This document shows positions 32,977 through 47,880 of a stretch of DNA of 64,000 nt, piece after piece. The notes beneath the pieces were generated by a model. The model was given only the letters and a program-made list of their open reading frames with translations, was not told where the DNA came from and ran no database searches. Positions within the stretch are counted from its first letter, which is position 1. Each line of letters opens with the position of its first letter. Source of the DNA: Hemicordylus capensis (taxonomy: Eukaryota; Chordata; Lepidosauria; Squamata; Cordylidae); contig NC_069659.1 of assembly GCF_027244095.1 (NCBI RefSeq), positions 354,058,750 through 354,122,749 on the forward strand, written 5' to 3'. The translations under genes and the position numbers were made by a program.

Positions 32977-33470
32977 GGCGAGGCCCCGGCTGGCACCGCG
33001 GGGCGCGCTTGGCCGGAGGAGCCTCTCTCTGGCTGGCTGGCCGCTGCCGCCTCCGCGCGGGCGCTTTTCTGGCCGGCCAGGGAGCCGCCCCCAACTGCAG
33101 GAGGAGGCTGGCCCGCCGCGGGACGCGGCGGCTCGCTCTCGGCGCTTCCGCTCACCTGTCCTGGAGCCCTTTGCCCCTTTCCTTCCTTCCTTCCTTCCCG
33201 CCTCGTCTGTCTGTGGCCCTGATTAGTTTAATGGCGCAAGCCGAGGCCAAGAACTCCAGCCCCGAGCCCGCGCGCCTCTCGGCGTCTGTGTGGCGCCCCG
33301 CACCGCGAGCACACGCTGTGGGAATGAAGGCGCGTGCCTGCTGCGTTCACGGCGACCTTCACGTGAAGAGCAAGCCTGAGTTCAGGTCCCTCAAATGCAG
33401 GGTGCGGGCGGAAAGTGAACTCCGGCAACAAAGCGCAAATAAGCGGGGGGGGGGGGCGTGCTGACAGCCG
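32080..33470. promoter_or_regulatory. CpG island over exon 1 of the C2orf72-type gene
   Basis: A very GC- and CpG-rich block covers exon 1 and about 500 bp upstream on the minus strand. A CCTT repeat lies at about 33178-33201 and a G-run near 33448. No TATA box is apparent. Confidence 0.75.
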
Positions 33471-33624
33471 CAGTACATGTGGAAGAAGGGATGGAGTTTT
33501 TAGTGGACCACAGGTTGGACATGAGCCGGCAGAGGGATGGATGCACCTGAAAACGCTAATCCAAATTCAATATGCAAACCACCCTGAGATTTTATATGGG
33601 GCAGTATATCAATGCAATAGATAC

Positions 33625-34075
33625 ATAAATGCATTATTTATTATTTTATACCACCTGATATGTACATCTCTAAGCAGTGTAAAAACAGTTTAAAATTTCA
33701 CAAAATAAAGTACAAATCTCATAAGAAACAAACAAAAAGATACAACAAATTAGTTTACAATTAATTTCCATTGAAAGCCTGAGAAAACAGATGTGTCTTC
33801 CTAAAAGCAATCAGAGATGGAGATGCTCTTATGTTGACAAGGAGCACATTCCAAAGTCCCGGGGCAGCCACAGAGAAGGCCTGGTCATGGGTCACCACCA
33901 TAGGCGGGTGTCAGCCATCACCAGACCTCTTGGGGGTTCATGACAGAGAAGGCACTCTCTTAAGTACCCTGGGCCCAAGGCACTAAGGGCTTTATAGGTC
34001 ATAACCAGCACTTTGTATTTCACTCGGAGGAAACCTATTGGCAGCCTGTGCGGTACAAATAAAGCCGTGTCCAGA
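33625..34075 (-). mobile_element. Old LINE 3-prime end (L2/CR1 group)
   Basis: The complement contains the GGTTATGACCTATAAAGCCC motif and the tail block GCTGCCCCGGGACTTTGGAA (near 33851-33870). Such blocks end L2-group LINEs. It is strongly decayed. Confidence 0.65.
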
Positions 34076-34304
34076 TCGCAAGAAGTCTAATACTTCCACT
34101 CTATTCTGCTCCGGTCTCCCCTCACTTGGGCTTCTATATCTAGTGCCAAGCACTGCATTTCACAGTGAACCGTAGCCCTCTTCAAATGTTCTCCACAACG
34201 GGGGTGGGGGGAGCATCCCGAGAGCATGCCCTTAAGTCAGGTAGCAGTGCTGGCATGCTGAGAAGCTTCACACCACTGCTCTCTCCGTGATTATGGTATT
34301 TGAA

Positions 34305-34485
34305 GAGGCAAACACCTTCAGCAGAAGGTTCCAAGTTCCCTCCCTGGCAGCATCTCCAAGAGAGGGCTGAGAGAGACTCCTGCCTGCAACCTTGGAGAAG
34401 CCGCTGCTAATCTGGGTAGACAATATTGAGCTAGAGGGACCCAGGGTCTGACTCGGTAGAAGGCAGCTTCCTCTGTTCCTAGTTC
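34305..34485 (+). repeat. tRNA-type SINE body, 5-prime truncated
   Basis: GCAGAAGGTTCCAAGTTCCC leads to GGAGAAGCCGCTGCTAATCT and GAAGGCAGCTTCCTCTGTTC. This is the 3-prime part of the composite family. Confidence 0.8.
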
Positions 34486-35094
34486 AGGGCAAATCCCATC
34501 TACTCATGGGGCTCCTTGCATAGGCTCAGCCTGGAAATACAATCATCTGTGCCCTACCTGGGCTTGCTTTTTGTTTGGTGATGCCAGTTTTTGGCCCAGG
34601 GAGATGTTTGGTTGATTCGGCATGGTGCTTCTGCAAGGGTTCGGCCACTGGCGTTGTGGGCTGAAACGGAGAGATCTGTTCTGCTGTGGGGAACCAGAGC
34701 GTTTTTGTGGGAAGTGGCTCAGGGATGGCGTGCCTGCTCTGCCTGCAGAAGGTCCCAGATCAGATCAGCCCCAGCCAGCCTACACGTCCATCGTCACCAG
34801 CCTGCCTTTAAGGATCTCGGAGAGCAGCAGGCCTTTCTGCCAGAACAATTGGAGAGTCACTGCAGGGCAGGGTACCCAGTGCTAAGCCAGATGGGTCACT
34901 GGCCCGACTCAGGATTCAGGTAGCTTTGCATGGTCGCATTTCATACCAGCAGCGCCCATAGTTCAGTGCTGCTAGAGTGTGCCTTTTGCATGCCATAGGT
35001 CCCTGATATCCTGACAAGATCTCAGCCAGCAGGGAAAGCTCTGTGCCTAGTCCCTGGGCAGCTACGAACTAGTTCAGGATAGGCAGCTTAATAA

Positions 35095-35330
35095 GAACAC
35101 AGGAGGCTGCCTTATGCCGAGTCAGACCTGCGGTCCAGCTAGCTCAGTATTGTCTACACTGACTAGCAGCAGCTTCTCACGTTTTATTTTATTGGTCATG
35201 ATTATGTTTATCCTCACCCCAAGCGTGTGAGGTAGGTGAGACTGAGAGAGAAGTCACTGGCCCAGCATCACCCAGGGAGTTTCATGGCTGGGGCGGTATT
35301 TGAAGTTGGGTCTTCCCACTTCAGGAAGGG
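35095..35330 (-). repeat. Two abutting SINE fragments
   Basis: The fragment at 35095-35170 is the tail of the tRNA-Ala family (GTCAGACCTGCGGTCCAGCT). The fragment at 35185-35330 is a third-family copy (GTTTATCCTCACCCCAAGCG, GGGAGTTTCATGGCTGGGGC). Confidence 0.65.
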
Positions 35331-35394
35331 TAGAAAATTGTTGTGCTTAAGGATCTGGAGCGGGGGCAGGAGGCATTGCACCCCCCCTCCCAAT

Positions 35395-35745
35395 TGGTGT
35401 TTCCTCTAAGGCAGTTCTGCTCAACTTTGCCCCCCCATCTGCTTTTGGACTACAATTCCCATAACCCCCAGCCACAGTGGCCAATAGCCAGGGATTATGG
35501 GAGTTGTAGGCCGGCATCTGCAGGAGGGCCGAAGTTGAGCAGCCCTGCTGTAAGGCGTGCACACATGTACGTGCTCACAAGTTTTTAAAATCTCCACTCC
35601 ATTAATTTTAAACCCCGCTCAGGTTAGGTCCCTCTCAGGAATCAGGAAGGCCCCACTCTGAATGCGCACGGTACACACACACTGCCTTGATTCTGCTGCC
35701 CAGAACAAAACTCATTCTGCACACAGATGGAAACAATTAGAAGAA
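35395..35745. repeat. Dispersed repeat interrupted by a MITE
   Basis: This is the second copy of the repeat at 20445-20632. It is split after CTCTAAGG by the hAT element at 35413-35547 and resumes as CGTGCACACATGTACGTGCT. Confidence 0.75.
35413..35547. mobile_element. Short hAT foldback MITE with target duplication
   Basis: The ends CAGTTCTGCTCAACTTTG and CGAAGTTGAGCAGCCCTG are inverted. The flanks are CTCTAAGG and CTGTAAGG (7 of 8 identical). Confidence 0.9.
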
Positions 35746-36460
35746 ACACTGCTCCCAATCCCTGCATAATCTCCTACATAGAAGGCTGGGTTGCTCCCAA
35801 AGAAATGTCCCCAAATGTTTTAACTCCCGCTTGGATCTTTCTTGGCAACCTGTGACCTAATTCTTTTCTTTTAAATGTTGTGCTGATAACAAAAGAGGTC
35901 TGGTCAAAAATGTGGACATAACCCCCAGAACTCATCCACCAGACAGGTTTACTTTTCTTTACTGATTAACTGAGGAGGTGAGGTCTCTGGCCTGCCTCCG
36001 AGGTTTTCTCTTCCTGCTCACTGGTGAGAGAATAGTCATCCTGTGTTAAGACTTGGGTCCGCGAGAAGCCTTACCCAGGATGCACTTGGCTGCTCATTTA
36101 AGCTAAACGGTCGCTCAGTGGAGGCTGCATGCTCTTTCAGGGCCCCAACCCAATCAAGCTAGTGGACGTGGGGTGGGTGGTTCCGTGAGTTGTCTTCCCA
36201 TCATTTCGTTTGCAAATGGAAATCAGCAGTGGGGGCTGACATGGTTAGGAGAGGACTAGCAGGGTGGAAGGGGGTGCTTAATGCTGCCCCCTCCTCTGAC
36301 TGAAGTTGTCCCCCAACAGGTCCACATACCCCTCCCTCTCCTGTGGGTTAGAAAGCAGCATCAGAAAGGTGCAAATCTGAGCAGCCAATAGGGAAAGTGT
36401 TCAGCAGCCCAGTCTCCTGGCTGGTCCTCTGCCCACTGCTGCAGCTGCAGCATCTCCTGG
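35746..36460. other. No gene recognised
   Basis: The sequence is unassigned intergenic DNA upstream of the C2orf72-type gene. Confidence 0.5.
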
Positions 36461-36737
36461 CAACCTAGGAAGCTGCCGTTTACTGAGTCAGACCCTAGGT
36501 CCATCTAGCTCAGTACTGTCTACACTGGCTGGCAGCAGCTCTTCCAGCCCTACCTGGAAATACCAGGAGTGAACAGGGGACCCTCTGTGTGCAAAGCAGA
36601 TGCTCTTCCACAGAGCTATGGTCCCATCCCCTAAGGGGAACATCTTACAGTGCTCACATGTAGTTTCCCTTCCAAATGCAGACCAAGGTGGACCCTACTT
36701 AGCACAGGGGAGCTACCACAAGACTGGCTCTCCTCCC
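36461..36737 (-). repeat. Composite 5S/tRNA SINE
   Basis: On the minus strand the 5S-like part (CTAAGTAGGGTCCACCTTGG, CATTTGGAAGGGAAACTA) precedes the tRNA-like body with TTTGCACACAGAGGGTCC. A half hAT foldback follows at 36739-36805. Confidence 0.82.
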
Positions 36738-37240
36738 CAGGAGTTCCCAACCTTGGGTTCCCCAGAGGTGGTTGGACTACAATTCCCATCACCCCCAGCC
36801 ACCATGGCCTTCCCCATCCCTCTTCTGGCCCCCTCAGCCTCTCTTCTCCCCTTCTTGTGGAGCCAACAGGACTCCAGTTTAACCAGGCAGTGGAAGAGGG
36901 TGGGTGAAAGGACCAGTGGAGAGACGGGGCAAAAGGCACCATCGCAGCCCGCTCTCCCACCGCCTGGGGATGCAGGATTTCTGGGTGGGAGCAAGTAACA
37001 ACCCCTCTTGCCTTCCCTGCACCAGAGGCCAACTGGCACACTTCAGCCCACCAGGTACCGAGAGCACGGAGGAGCCAGTGCAGAGCAAATATCTGCAGAC
37101 AGCTCAGGCCAGTCAGCCAAGCTGTGTGCTACAGGCCGAGGAACCAACGCTTGGGATTTCTGGCTAACTAACCACGGGGGGAATTATGTAGAGATGGGTT
37201 AGACTCTAAGCCTAAAAGAAATCTACTTCCAAAGTGAATC

Positions 37241-37350
37241 GTGTGTGTGTGTGTGTGCGCATAAAGTGGAATATCTGCTGGGCCACTGTGTGGAACAGGA
37301 CGCTGGACTAGAGAGGCCTTGAGCCTGAACCAGCAGGGCTGTTCTCATGG
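37241..37350 (+). repeat. GT run and CR1 tail fragment
   Basis: A (GT)n run at 37241-37257 is followed by a short CR1 3-prime fragment at 37271-37350 (GGGCCACTGTGTGGAACAGG). Confidence 0.85.
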
Positions 37351-37696
37351 TCGGTTGGGAATGCCACTGTTCCAGTGCTAGAAGTTAGCAAGGGGGCCAC
37401 CACCCAGGCCAACGCAAACACAGATCCAGCTTCTCAGCTGCCAGCAAAATTGTAGCAGCCTCTCACCTTTTGCCTTATTGATCTGGCCACTGTTTACTGG
37501 TGCAAGAGGGCAAGGTTTACCTCCCCTTCCATCTGGAGCCTTGGACAGCTCTATGTCCACACACAGAGCAAGGCGAAGGAAGAGCAGCAACGCTGCATCT
37601 CTCGGGGCAGGGTGGGGGGTCCCAGCATCAACACACTCCCCATACGTGCCCCCCCCGGTAGTCAAGATGCACCTGGACACTCAGGAACTGCTACAC

Positions 37697-37823
37697 CAGG
37701 GCCACTCAACTTTGGCCCTCCTGCAGATGTTGGCCTACAACTCCCATAATCGGCCACTGTGGCTGGGGATTATGGGAGTTGGAGTCCAAAAACAATTGGT
37801 GGGGGCTAAGTTGAGCAGGCCTG
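37697..37823. mobile_element. Short hAT foldback MITE with target duplication
   Basis: The ends are CAGGGCCACTCAACTTTGGC and CTAAGTTGAGCAGGCCTG. The flanks TGCTACAC and CGCTACAC match at 7 of 8. Confidence 0.9.
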
Positions 37824-37974
37824 CGCTACACGCTCCCCCCCTCCCACCCCGCATTGAGTGCTGCGGTTTCTGCATCACAGCAGAGTGTTTATGAAGCCTA
37901 ATGGCAGCATCGTGTTCACTGCTAAAAGCCAGCCACTGCTTGCCCCACTGGGCTGCAGGGGTGGGGTAGCCATA

Positions 37975-38240
37975 TCACCATGTATGGGGCAATTCCTACG
38001 GGACCATGGTTATCCATGCTTCTGTAATATCCAGGTTCAATTACTCCAATGCACTGTACCCAGGGTTGCCTATGAAGAGTGTTCAGAAACCACAACTGGT
38101 TCGGAACATGGCGGGCAGGGCTATGGACTGGGATTTTCCACACAAAACACATGACTGTGCTGAAATTTCTCCTGGGGCAGAATTCAAACTGCTGGCTTGT
38201 GTATTTAAAACAAACAAACAGATACCCTGCTTTTCTAGCC
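37975..38240 (+). mobile_element. LINE fragment (L2 group)
   Basis: The plus frame reads RFNYSNALYPGLPMKSVQKP followed by QLVRNMAGRA. This is the conserved SRLDYCNALYxGLP block of L2-group reverse-transcriptase proteins. Confidence 0.75.
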
Positions 38241-38757
38241 ATACCACAACACACAGCAACTTTTTGTTTTGTTTCTTTTAACATTAAAAGACACAAAAGC
38301 GCGTGATGTACACAGAAAAGCAATTGCAAACAGCAAGAAGCCAAACCCCACAGTACTAGAACTCACCTTAAGAATTGGGCTGCCCATCACACCAGTCAAG
38401 AACCAGAACAAAAGCAATGGAGTGTCCAGCATGACTGCAAAGATGGATATATGAATACTGCTTTTCAACAAAAGTTCTCAAAGCAGTTTATGTGGGAAAA
38501 CAAATAGGATGGTTCCCTATCCGAAAAAGGCTCACACTGAAAAAAGAAAAATTAAGTAATCACATCAGCTGCAGCCACTGGAAGGCTGTTGTGCTGGGGT
38601 TGGGTAGGGCCAGTTGTCCTCCCCCTACTAAAGATAAGCGAACCATCCCGCAGGGGGTCATCCTAAACGCCCTACCGAATAGCCACTTCTTTACTTGAGA
38701 CCTGAAGGTGTTGGTGGGCCACACAGTGAAAGGGAGTTCCAAAGTGCTGGTTTTGAC

Positions 38758-39905
38758 ATAAGAATGTCAGAACATCCGAACTGGATCAGGCCCAAAGCCC
38801 ATGTGGTCCAGCATCCTGTTTCAAACAACGGCCCACCAGATGTCTCTGGGAAGCCCACAGGCTGGAGCTATTGCTACTCCTTGCAACTAGTATTTGGAGG
38901 CATCCTGGCTCTGAGATTGGAGGTGGCCTATAGTCACCAGACTAGTAGTCATTGATAGACCCGTTTTCCATGAATGTGTTTAAACCCCTCTTAAAGCCAT
39001 CTAGGCTGTTGGCTGTCACAACTTGTGGCAGAGAATTCCATAGGTTGATTATGCAGTGTCAGTCCTAAATTTCTTGGCAATGTTTCATGGGATGACCCAT
39101 TATCCCTATCAACTTTATCCACACAACACATTTTTTTAACTTCCCTGTCTTTTGTCTAAACAAAAAAGCACCAGGTGTTGTAGTCTTGCCTCATAAGGAA
39201 GGTGATCTAGGCCTCTGATCATCTTGGTTGCCCTCTTCTGCACCTTTTCCAGTTCTACAATGTCCTTTTTTTAGATGTGGTGACCAGAATTGTACACAAT
39301 ACTTCAAATGTGGCCACACCATATGGCATTATATTAGAGGTTTATTTTCAAACCCCTTCCTAATTGTTCCAAGCACGGAATCGGCCTTTTTCACAGCTGC
39401 CACACATTGAGTTGACACTTTCAATGAGCTGTCCACCATGACCCCCTCTCCTGGTCAGTTAATGACAGCTCAGACCCCATCAGCATATATGTGAAGTTGG
39501 GGTTTTTTGCTCCAATATGCATCATTTTTCACTTGTTAACAGTGAACTGCATTTGCCATTTTGTTGCCCACTCTCTGTTTGGAGCTCCTCGCAATCTCTT
39601 TTGGATTTCACTAACGCTAAATGATCTAGAAGTTGGGGTAAGCACTGGCAAGGTGACCAGATTTGCAGATGACACCAAACTATTGGAGTCATCTGCAAAA
39701 TTTGGCCACTTCATTGCTTACCCCAACTACTAGATCATTCATGAACAATTGCACAGGTCCCAGTACAGATCCCTGGGGGACCCCACTTCCTACTTCCCTC
39801 CATTTAGAGAACTGTCAATTTATTCCTACCATCTGTTTCCTGTCCTTCAACCAGTTACCAATCCATACACTAACCCATTCCCTTATCCTTAGAAAACTCT
39901 AAATA
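38758..39905 (-). mobile_element. CR1 LINE 3-prime region, with an opposed internal piece
   Basis: Minus-strand CR1 from the 3-prime tail (complement of AGCATCCTGTTTCAAACAAC) up to the segment before the catalytic YADD region. At 39619-39687 a plus-oriented CR1 piece interrupts it. Confidence 0.88.
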
Positions 39906-40073
39906 GCAATGTGACCAGAGGATCTGAGTCATAGTGACACTCTGCCAGGTTGAGGGTTCCTGTCCTTTCACTGGGCGAAGCCCCAATCCAGACGCACCTT
40001 CGGAGATTAGGTACTAGTGTCATGACCTTTTAAATGGAATGGTCTCAGCAAACATACTTGCCAGGGTCTGCAT

Positions 40074-40467
40074 TAGGGATGTGCACGGAACCAGTTTGAA
40101 GGCTGCGGGGGTGCCGCTTTAAGAGCAGGGGAGGGTGCACTTACCCCTTCCTCTGCTTTCCCCCTGCCGGCGTTCTTTAAAAGAAAGCTGATCAGGGCAG
40201 CAGCGCACCTCCCTGCTGCCCTGTTGGCTGGAAGTCCCCGAGGCGCCTGCACACACATGCACACATCGCTCTCGTGCGTCAGGGACTTCCAGCCATATCC
40301 TGCCAACGGGATGGCAGGGAGGTACGCTGCTGCCCCCTATCAGCTTTCTTAACAAAGGATGCCAGCGGGGGAAAGCAGCGGGAGCGGTAAGTGCACCCTC
40401 CCCTGCTCTTAAGGCGGCACTCCCGCCACCTTCAAACCGCCCTGCTGCGGTTCCATGCACATCCCTG
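40074..40467. mobile_element. Long hAT foldback MITE
   Basis: TAGGGATGTGCACGGAACCA opens and GGTTCCATGCACATCCCTG closes a near-palindromic GC-rich element related to 29695-30156. The flanking duplication is poor (GTCTGCAT versus GTCTGTAG), possibly because another element abuts its right end. Confidence 0.82.
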
Positions 40468-40480
40468 GTCTGTAGTTGTA

Positions 40481-40565
40481 GAGAGTTGTAGTCCAATAAC
40501 ATCTGGAGACCCTAGTTTGAGAACAACTAACTAGGGTCTCCAGATGTTATTGGACTACAACTCTC
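40481..40565. repeat. Perfect 37-bp inverted repeat with 11-nt loop
   Basis: The arms at 40481-40517 and 40529-40565 are exact reverse complements (GAGAGTTGTAGTCCAATAAC begins the left arm). The arms are hAT-MITE end sequence in head-to-head order. The unit continues to the right as TCATCATCCTCAGCCGCAAT. Confidence 0.93.
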
Positions 40566-40997
40566 ATCATCCTCAGCCGCAATGGCCAAAGGCAGACAGG
40601 GTCAAAGGTCAAAATACGGCGCAAACCAGCCCCATAGTGCAGATTAAGATTAAGCATGGGCCCTACATTATGAAATCTCAGAACATGGCCTTTAATGTGT
40701 GGCAGAAAGCTGTTCAGACATGATACAGCAGCACCCACTGCTGGAAACTGTCAGAATAAAGCCACCCCGCCACTTATTTTGGTCACATGCAATAGTCTTC
40801 AATGCTTTCCTGTGGTGCGGTTCATCTCCAATGCAGGAAATGAAACCTGTTTGCTTCATTTTACCTGGCTGAATACTATGACCTAACACAGCCGCAGTTC
40901 CCAATGCAGATTCTTTTTACTGGAGTTAGGTATTAAGCAAATGATTTAGCATCCTAAGAAGCAATAGGCCTTATGACACCCAAGAAATACTCTAATG

Positions 40998-41133
40998 CAG
41001 GGCTGCTCAACTTCAGCCCTCCTGCAGATGTTGGCCTACAACTCCCGTAATCCTTGGCTATTGGCCACTGTGACTGGGGATTATGGGAGTTGTAGTCCAA
41101 AAACAGCTGGGGGCCCTAAGTTGAGCAGGCCTG
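40998..41133. mobile_element. Short hAT foldback MITE with target duplication
   Basis: The ends CAGGGCTGCTCAACTTCAGC and CTAAGTTGAGCAGGCCTG are inverted. The flanks CTCTAATG and CTTTAATG match at 7 of 8. Confidence 0.92.
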
Positions 41134-41659
41134 CTTTAATGTATTCAAGTGCTGCCTTATGGAAACCAGGGTGGGGCTGCCAAGCTAGACATGAAAGCAG
41201 ATGGACTTCCATCCTCTTTCTGCCCCATCCCATCAGAGGTTTGACATCCAAGTCAAACATAAGCTTAAAACATATTAACGTCACAGAAGATGGCTTTTAC
41301 TGGAGCAAAGCTTGGGTTCCTTTATTCCCTTGAAAGGGATCCTGGAATGCAACTTGTAGAGCTTGAGAGGTTCCAGCGTTTCAGAGTACAGCACACAAAA
41401 GAGGACCACACTTATGGGACTTGAGACATATGGGGTTTACTTGTGGTGGGACTTAAAGTCCCTCCCCGAAAACACTTGAGTGAAGCAAAGAGTCATGAGA
41501 TAAGAGGACAATCTGTTATTTTAATGCCTTTATCAGCTGCAAATACCGTTCTACTAATTTTCTGTAGAACAAATCACCTCCCTACATCTGAACCTCAGAG
41601 GTTGGTTAACAAAAATGCAACACACGACCAAATATACAAAAGTGGAATATATTCTGAAT

Positions 41660-41665
41660 TTTATT
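41660..41665 (-). promoter_or_regulatory. Polyadenylation signal of RPL35A
   Basis: AATAAA on the minus strand lies 11 bp past the stop codon. This gives the very short 3-prime untranslated region typical of ribosomal protein genes. Confidence 0.85.
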
Positions 41666-41676
41666 CTCAGTCCAAA

Positions 41677-44736
<3,060 letters not shown>

Positions 44737-45089
44737 GGTGTTGCCTTGAAGTCCTGTCCCAAACAGGCCTAAAAACAAAACATCAAGAGGTATCAGCTCA
44801 AGGATCAGCCTAATAAACCCATCAGACCTGGAATGAGTAGTTTCTGGCTTCCTGCAGCTTCTTCTTACTACTTCAGAAAGCAAGTGCAGAAACTAAAAGC
44901 AACCAGGATAACCAAGATCCTCACCTCAATCACTAGGGAGCAGCAGGGATCACTCCATCCAAGAAATGCCCACACAGGGTCTAAATCTCTCAAGTTGCCT
45001 ATTTCATCCCTGTCTACTTTCCCCATTAAAACACAAATACAAATAATTTATTTGTATAAATAAATACAAATAAGCAAAAAGGGGGCCGA

Positions 45090-46330
45090 AGTGGATCTCC
45101 CTAGGGATGGCATTCCACAATGAAGATGCTGTTACTGAGTGCCTGCCGGCCAAATCTCTGCTAATGGCTGGCCCAGGCAGGTTCATGTGGGAGAAATGGT
45201 CCTTAAGGTAACCTGGTCTCAGATCATTTAGGACTGTAAAGGTCAAAGCCAGCACCTTCAATTGTGCTTGGAAGTACACTGGACCAAAGTGGCGTCATAT
45301 GCTCTAACCATCCTGCATCTGCAACAACTGGAGCTTCCATGCTGTCTTCAAGGGCAGTTCAACACAGAACATGTTACAGTGATTTAGCTTGGATGTAACC
45401 AACACACTGATAGCTGAAGGCAGGTCAGCATGTTCGAGATCACAGTTGGTAAACCCACCACAGCTGGTAAAAGGCATTCCCAGCCACCACCAATACATGG
45501 TAGCACAGGAACAAAGCTAAGTTCAGAAGTGATCCCAGAGTGTGAATATGGTCCTTCAGGAAGAGCACAACTCCATCTAGGACAGATCTAATATTTTCAT
45601 CCAGCAAGGCAGGAGCCACCAGTTATCTGGATTAGGTTTCAGATTGTTTGCCCCCATCCAGTCCACTACTGCTTCTCGATGCTGGTTCAGCGTTTCAACT
45701 GGCTCCCTGGGATTAGATGTTGGAACAAGAGATAGAACCGGGTGTCATCAGCATACTGCAGCCCAAGTCTATGGAAACTGCTTCTGGCAGTTTCATGTAA
45801 ATTAACAGTAGTCAAAACAGAGACCTTCCCTTAGCATCACCATCCTGGGACTGCTCCTCCAGACATAAGTGGAGCCACTAAAATATGGTGCCCCCTGCCA
45901 TTCAAGCAGGACACCATGGTCAATAGTATTATAAGCCACTGAGAGAGCCAAAGAATCAACAGGGTTGTACTCCTCGCCATTGCTCAGCAAAGGCAATCAA
46001 GAAAGGCAACAAAAGGCAGTCCCTATCTTGAATCCAAGTTGGAATCCAGGCTGAAAAGGGCCTAAATAATTAATTTAGAGACATTCATCCAGTCTGGGAT
46101 TAAGAGGACACCACCTACTCCAGCAGCTTGTTAAAAAATGACAGTCTGGAGACCAAATGTTCAGCTTGTCCTGAGATGCAGAGGCTTTCTTTATCAAGGG
46201 ACACAATACTGTCTCCTTCAACGTAGCAGGGACAGCACTGTCCCCTGAGAGGCATTTATTACTTCCGACACTAGCCCTGCAAATGTTAGCAGCTATGATG
46301 GCAAGGATCTAGGTAACAGATGGTAGGCCC
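45090..46330 (-). mobile_element. Old LINE (L2 group) in RPL35A intron 1
   Basis: Minus-strand remnants of the C-terminal reverse-transcriptase region are readable (VLVTSKLNHCNMFCVELPLK, GLQYADDTRF-like words). They are heavily decayed. Confidence 0.7.
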
Positions 46331-46834
46331 CACTCCCACAGGCACACTGCCCACATCTTCAGTCACAAGTAAAGGTAGTGCCTAAAAAGAAGCATTATTT
46401 TCCCAACAATAGCCAACCAGATGCCTCCAGGGAGCTCACCAGCAGGGCTTGAAGGCAACAACTCCCTCATGCTGTTGCTCCCCTATCAACTAATTCATAG
46501 GTAGACTGCCTCGGAGTAAAGAGGCTCCATTTCAATGTCATACTCAATAGCTATTAGGAGACAAATTCCAAGAAGATAAATCTGTCCAAGGCATGGCTAC
46601 TGCCACATCCTACTGCAGTGAATTCCACTGAATGTGTGTCATTTCAAGTTCCAGAGATCATATTAGTCTGTTGCAGCAAAACAATAGTCCTGTGGCATGA
46701 GAAGGCTGGTAGCACCCGCTTTTGTCAGCCAGCGCTTACTTAGCCAGATACATGAAATGGCCACCTGAGTAGGTGTGTGCTGCAATTATATTTCTTTTAA
46801 TGTGTTCTGCGAAAATACATAGCATTGCCTATCC

Positions 46835-46965
46835 TGGCAGCAGCTCTGCAAGATCCTTCCCAGCCCTGCTAGCTATAATCCATTTTTACTGAAGTTGGCA
46901 ACTTGACTTGAGTCCAGGGACCTTCTGCACACAGTCTACACCCAAGCTATGACCTAAGCTCCAAC
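46835..46965 (-). repeat. Degenerate tRNA-Ala SINE
   Basis: The complement of the SINE body is faintly visible (GGCAGCAGCTCTGCAAGATC, CCAGGGACCTTCTGCACACA). Confidence 0.55.
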
Positions 46966-47126
46966 AAAAATGAAGGCAGCTTAACTTCACTGACAGCTGG
47001 ACCATGCCAGACAAGTAGCAGCACTTCTCTACCCTATAAATAATTAGCATGGAATTATTAGCCACAAGAACTGGCGATGGATACAAAAATAGGCCTGGTC
47101 AACCAAGACAATAGAACGGGAAGCAG

Positions 47127-47262
47127 CAGTGTTCCCGCTAACAGAGATTCCCAGAGGTTGTTGACTACAATGCCCAGAATCCCAAGCTGCAATGGCTTTT
47201 CCTTGGGGATTGTGGGAGTTGTAGTCAACAACACCTGAGAATCCCTGTTAGAGGAAACACTG
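47127..47262. mobile_element. hAT foldback MITE
   Basis: The ends CAGTGTTCCCGCTAACAGAG and CTGTTAGAGGAAACACTG are inverted. No clean target duplication is seen. Confidence 0.82.
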
Positions 47263-47518
47263 ATAGGGAGGGCACAATGAACAGAACCACCTCATGCTAC
47301 TGGTGGAGGACACCACTTCTGAATGCTCCTTTATGTGAAAAACTCCCTGCAAACAAAAAGCTGGCACAAGCAGCAGAGGGCTGGCCTTGAACTTTGCCCC
47401 TCGAGATGCTGATTTTCGACCTGCAAGCTTTCCAAAAAGAGGAACATTCCAAAGTGGAACTCCACCCCTCCTCACCCCACCTGAAGCAGCACAGGCCATC
47501 CGACCGCATTCACCGACC

Positions 47519-47690
47519 CCAACTTGAATGGCTTTAAAAGGGGATGTGGAAAATTCATGAAAGAGAAGGAGATCCAAATGGAACCTCCATGTTCAAGGGC
47601 AGTAGCCCGCTGGATACCATTTGCTGGGGAGCAGCAGCAGCGAGAGGCGGCTCTTTTCATGCCCTGCTGGTGGACTTCCCAGAGGCACCG
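47519..47690 (+). mobile_element. CR1 3-prime fragment
   Basis: The sequence TGGCTTTAAAAGGGGATGTG, then AATTCATGAAAGAGAAGGAG, matches the CR1 block before the 3-prime end. Confidence 0.65.
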
Positions 47691-47880
47691 AGTTGGCGAC
47701 GGTGGGCCAGGGAACCCCTTGGCCGGATCCAGCGGGAAGATGCTTGTATTAAGGTGGCTAGACCTCAGCGCCGCCAACTCATCACTCTCCTCCACAGCCA
47801 CTGGATAGAGACGCCCAGGCTGCCCGCCGCCTAAGGGGCTCCCTTCTCACCAGTGAGGAGAGCAAAGAAGGGTCCCTCCA

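Noticed and set aside
32318-33226. 302-codon plus-strand frame in the CpG island
   Set aside because: It is antisense to exon 1 of the C2orf72-type gene, which has correct splice phases and family similarity.
33500-41600. An LMLN-type gene downstream of RPL35A, expected from human order
   Set aside because: No metalloprotease motif or matching exon was found on either strand.
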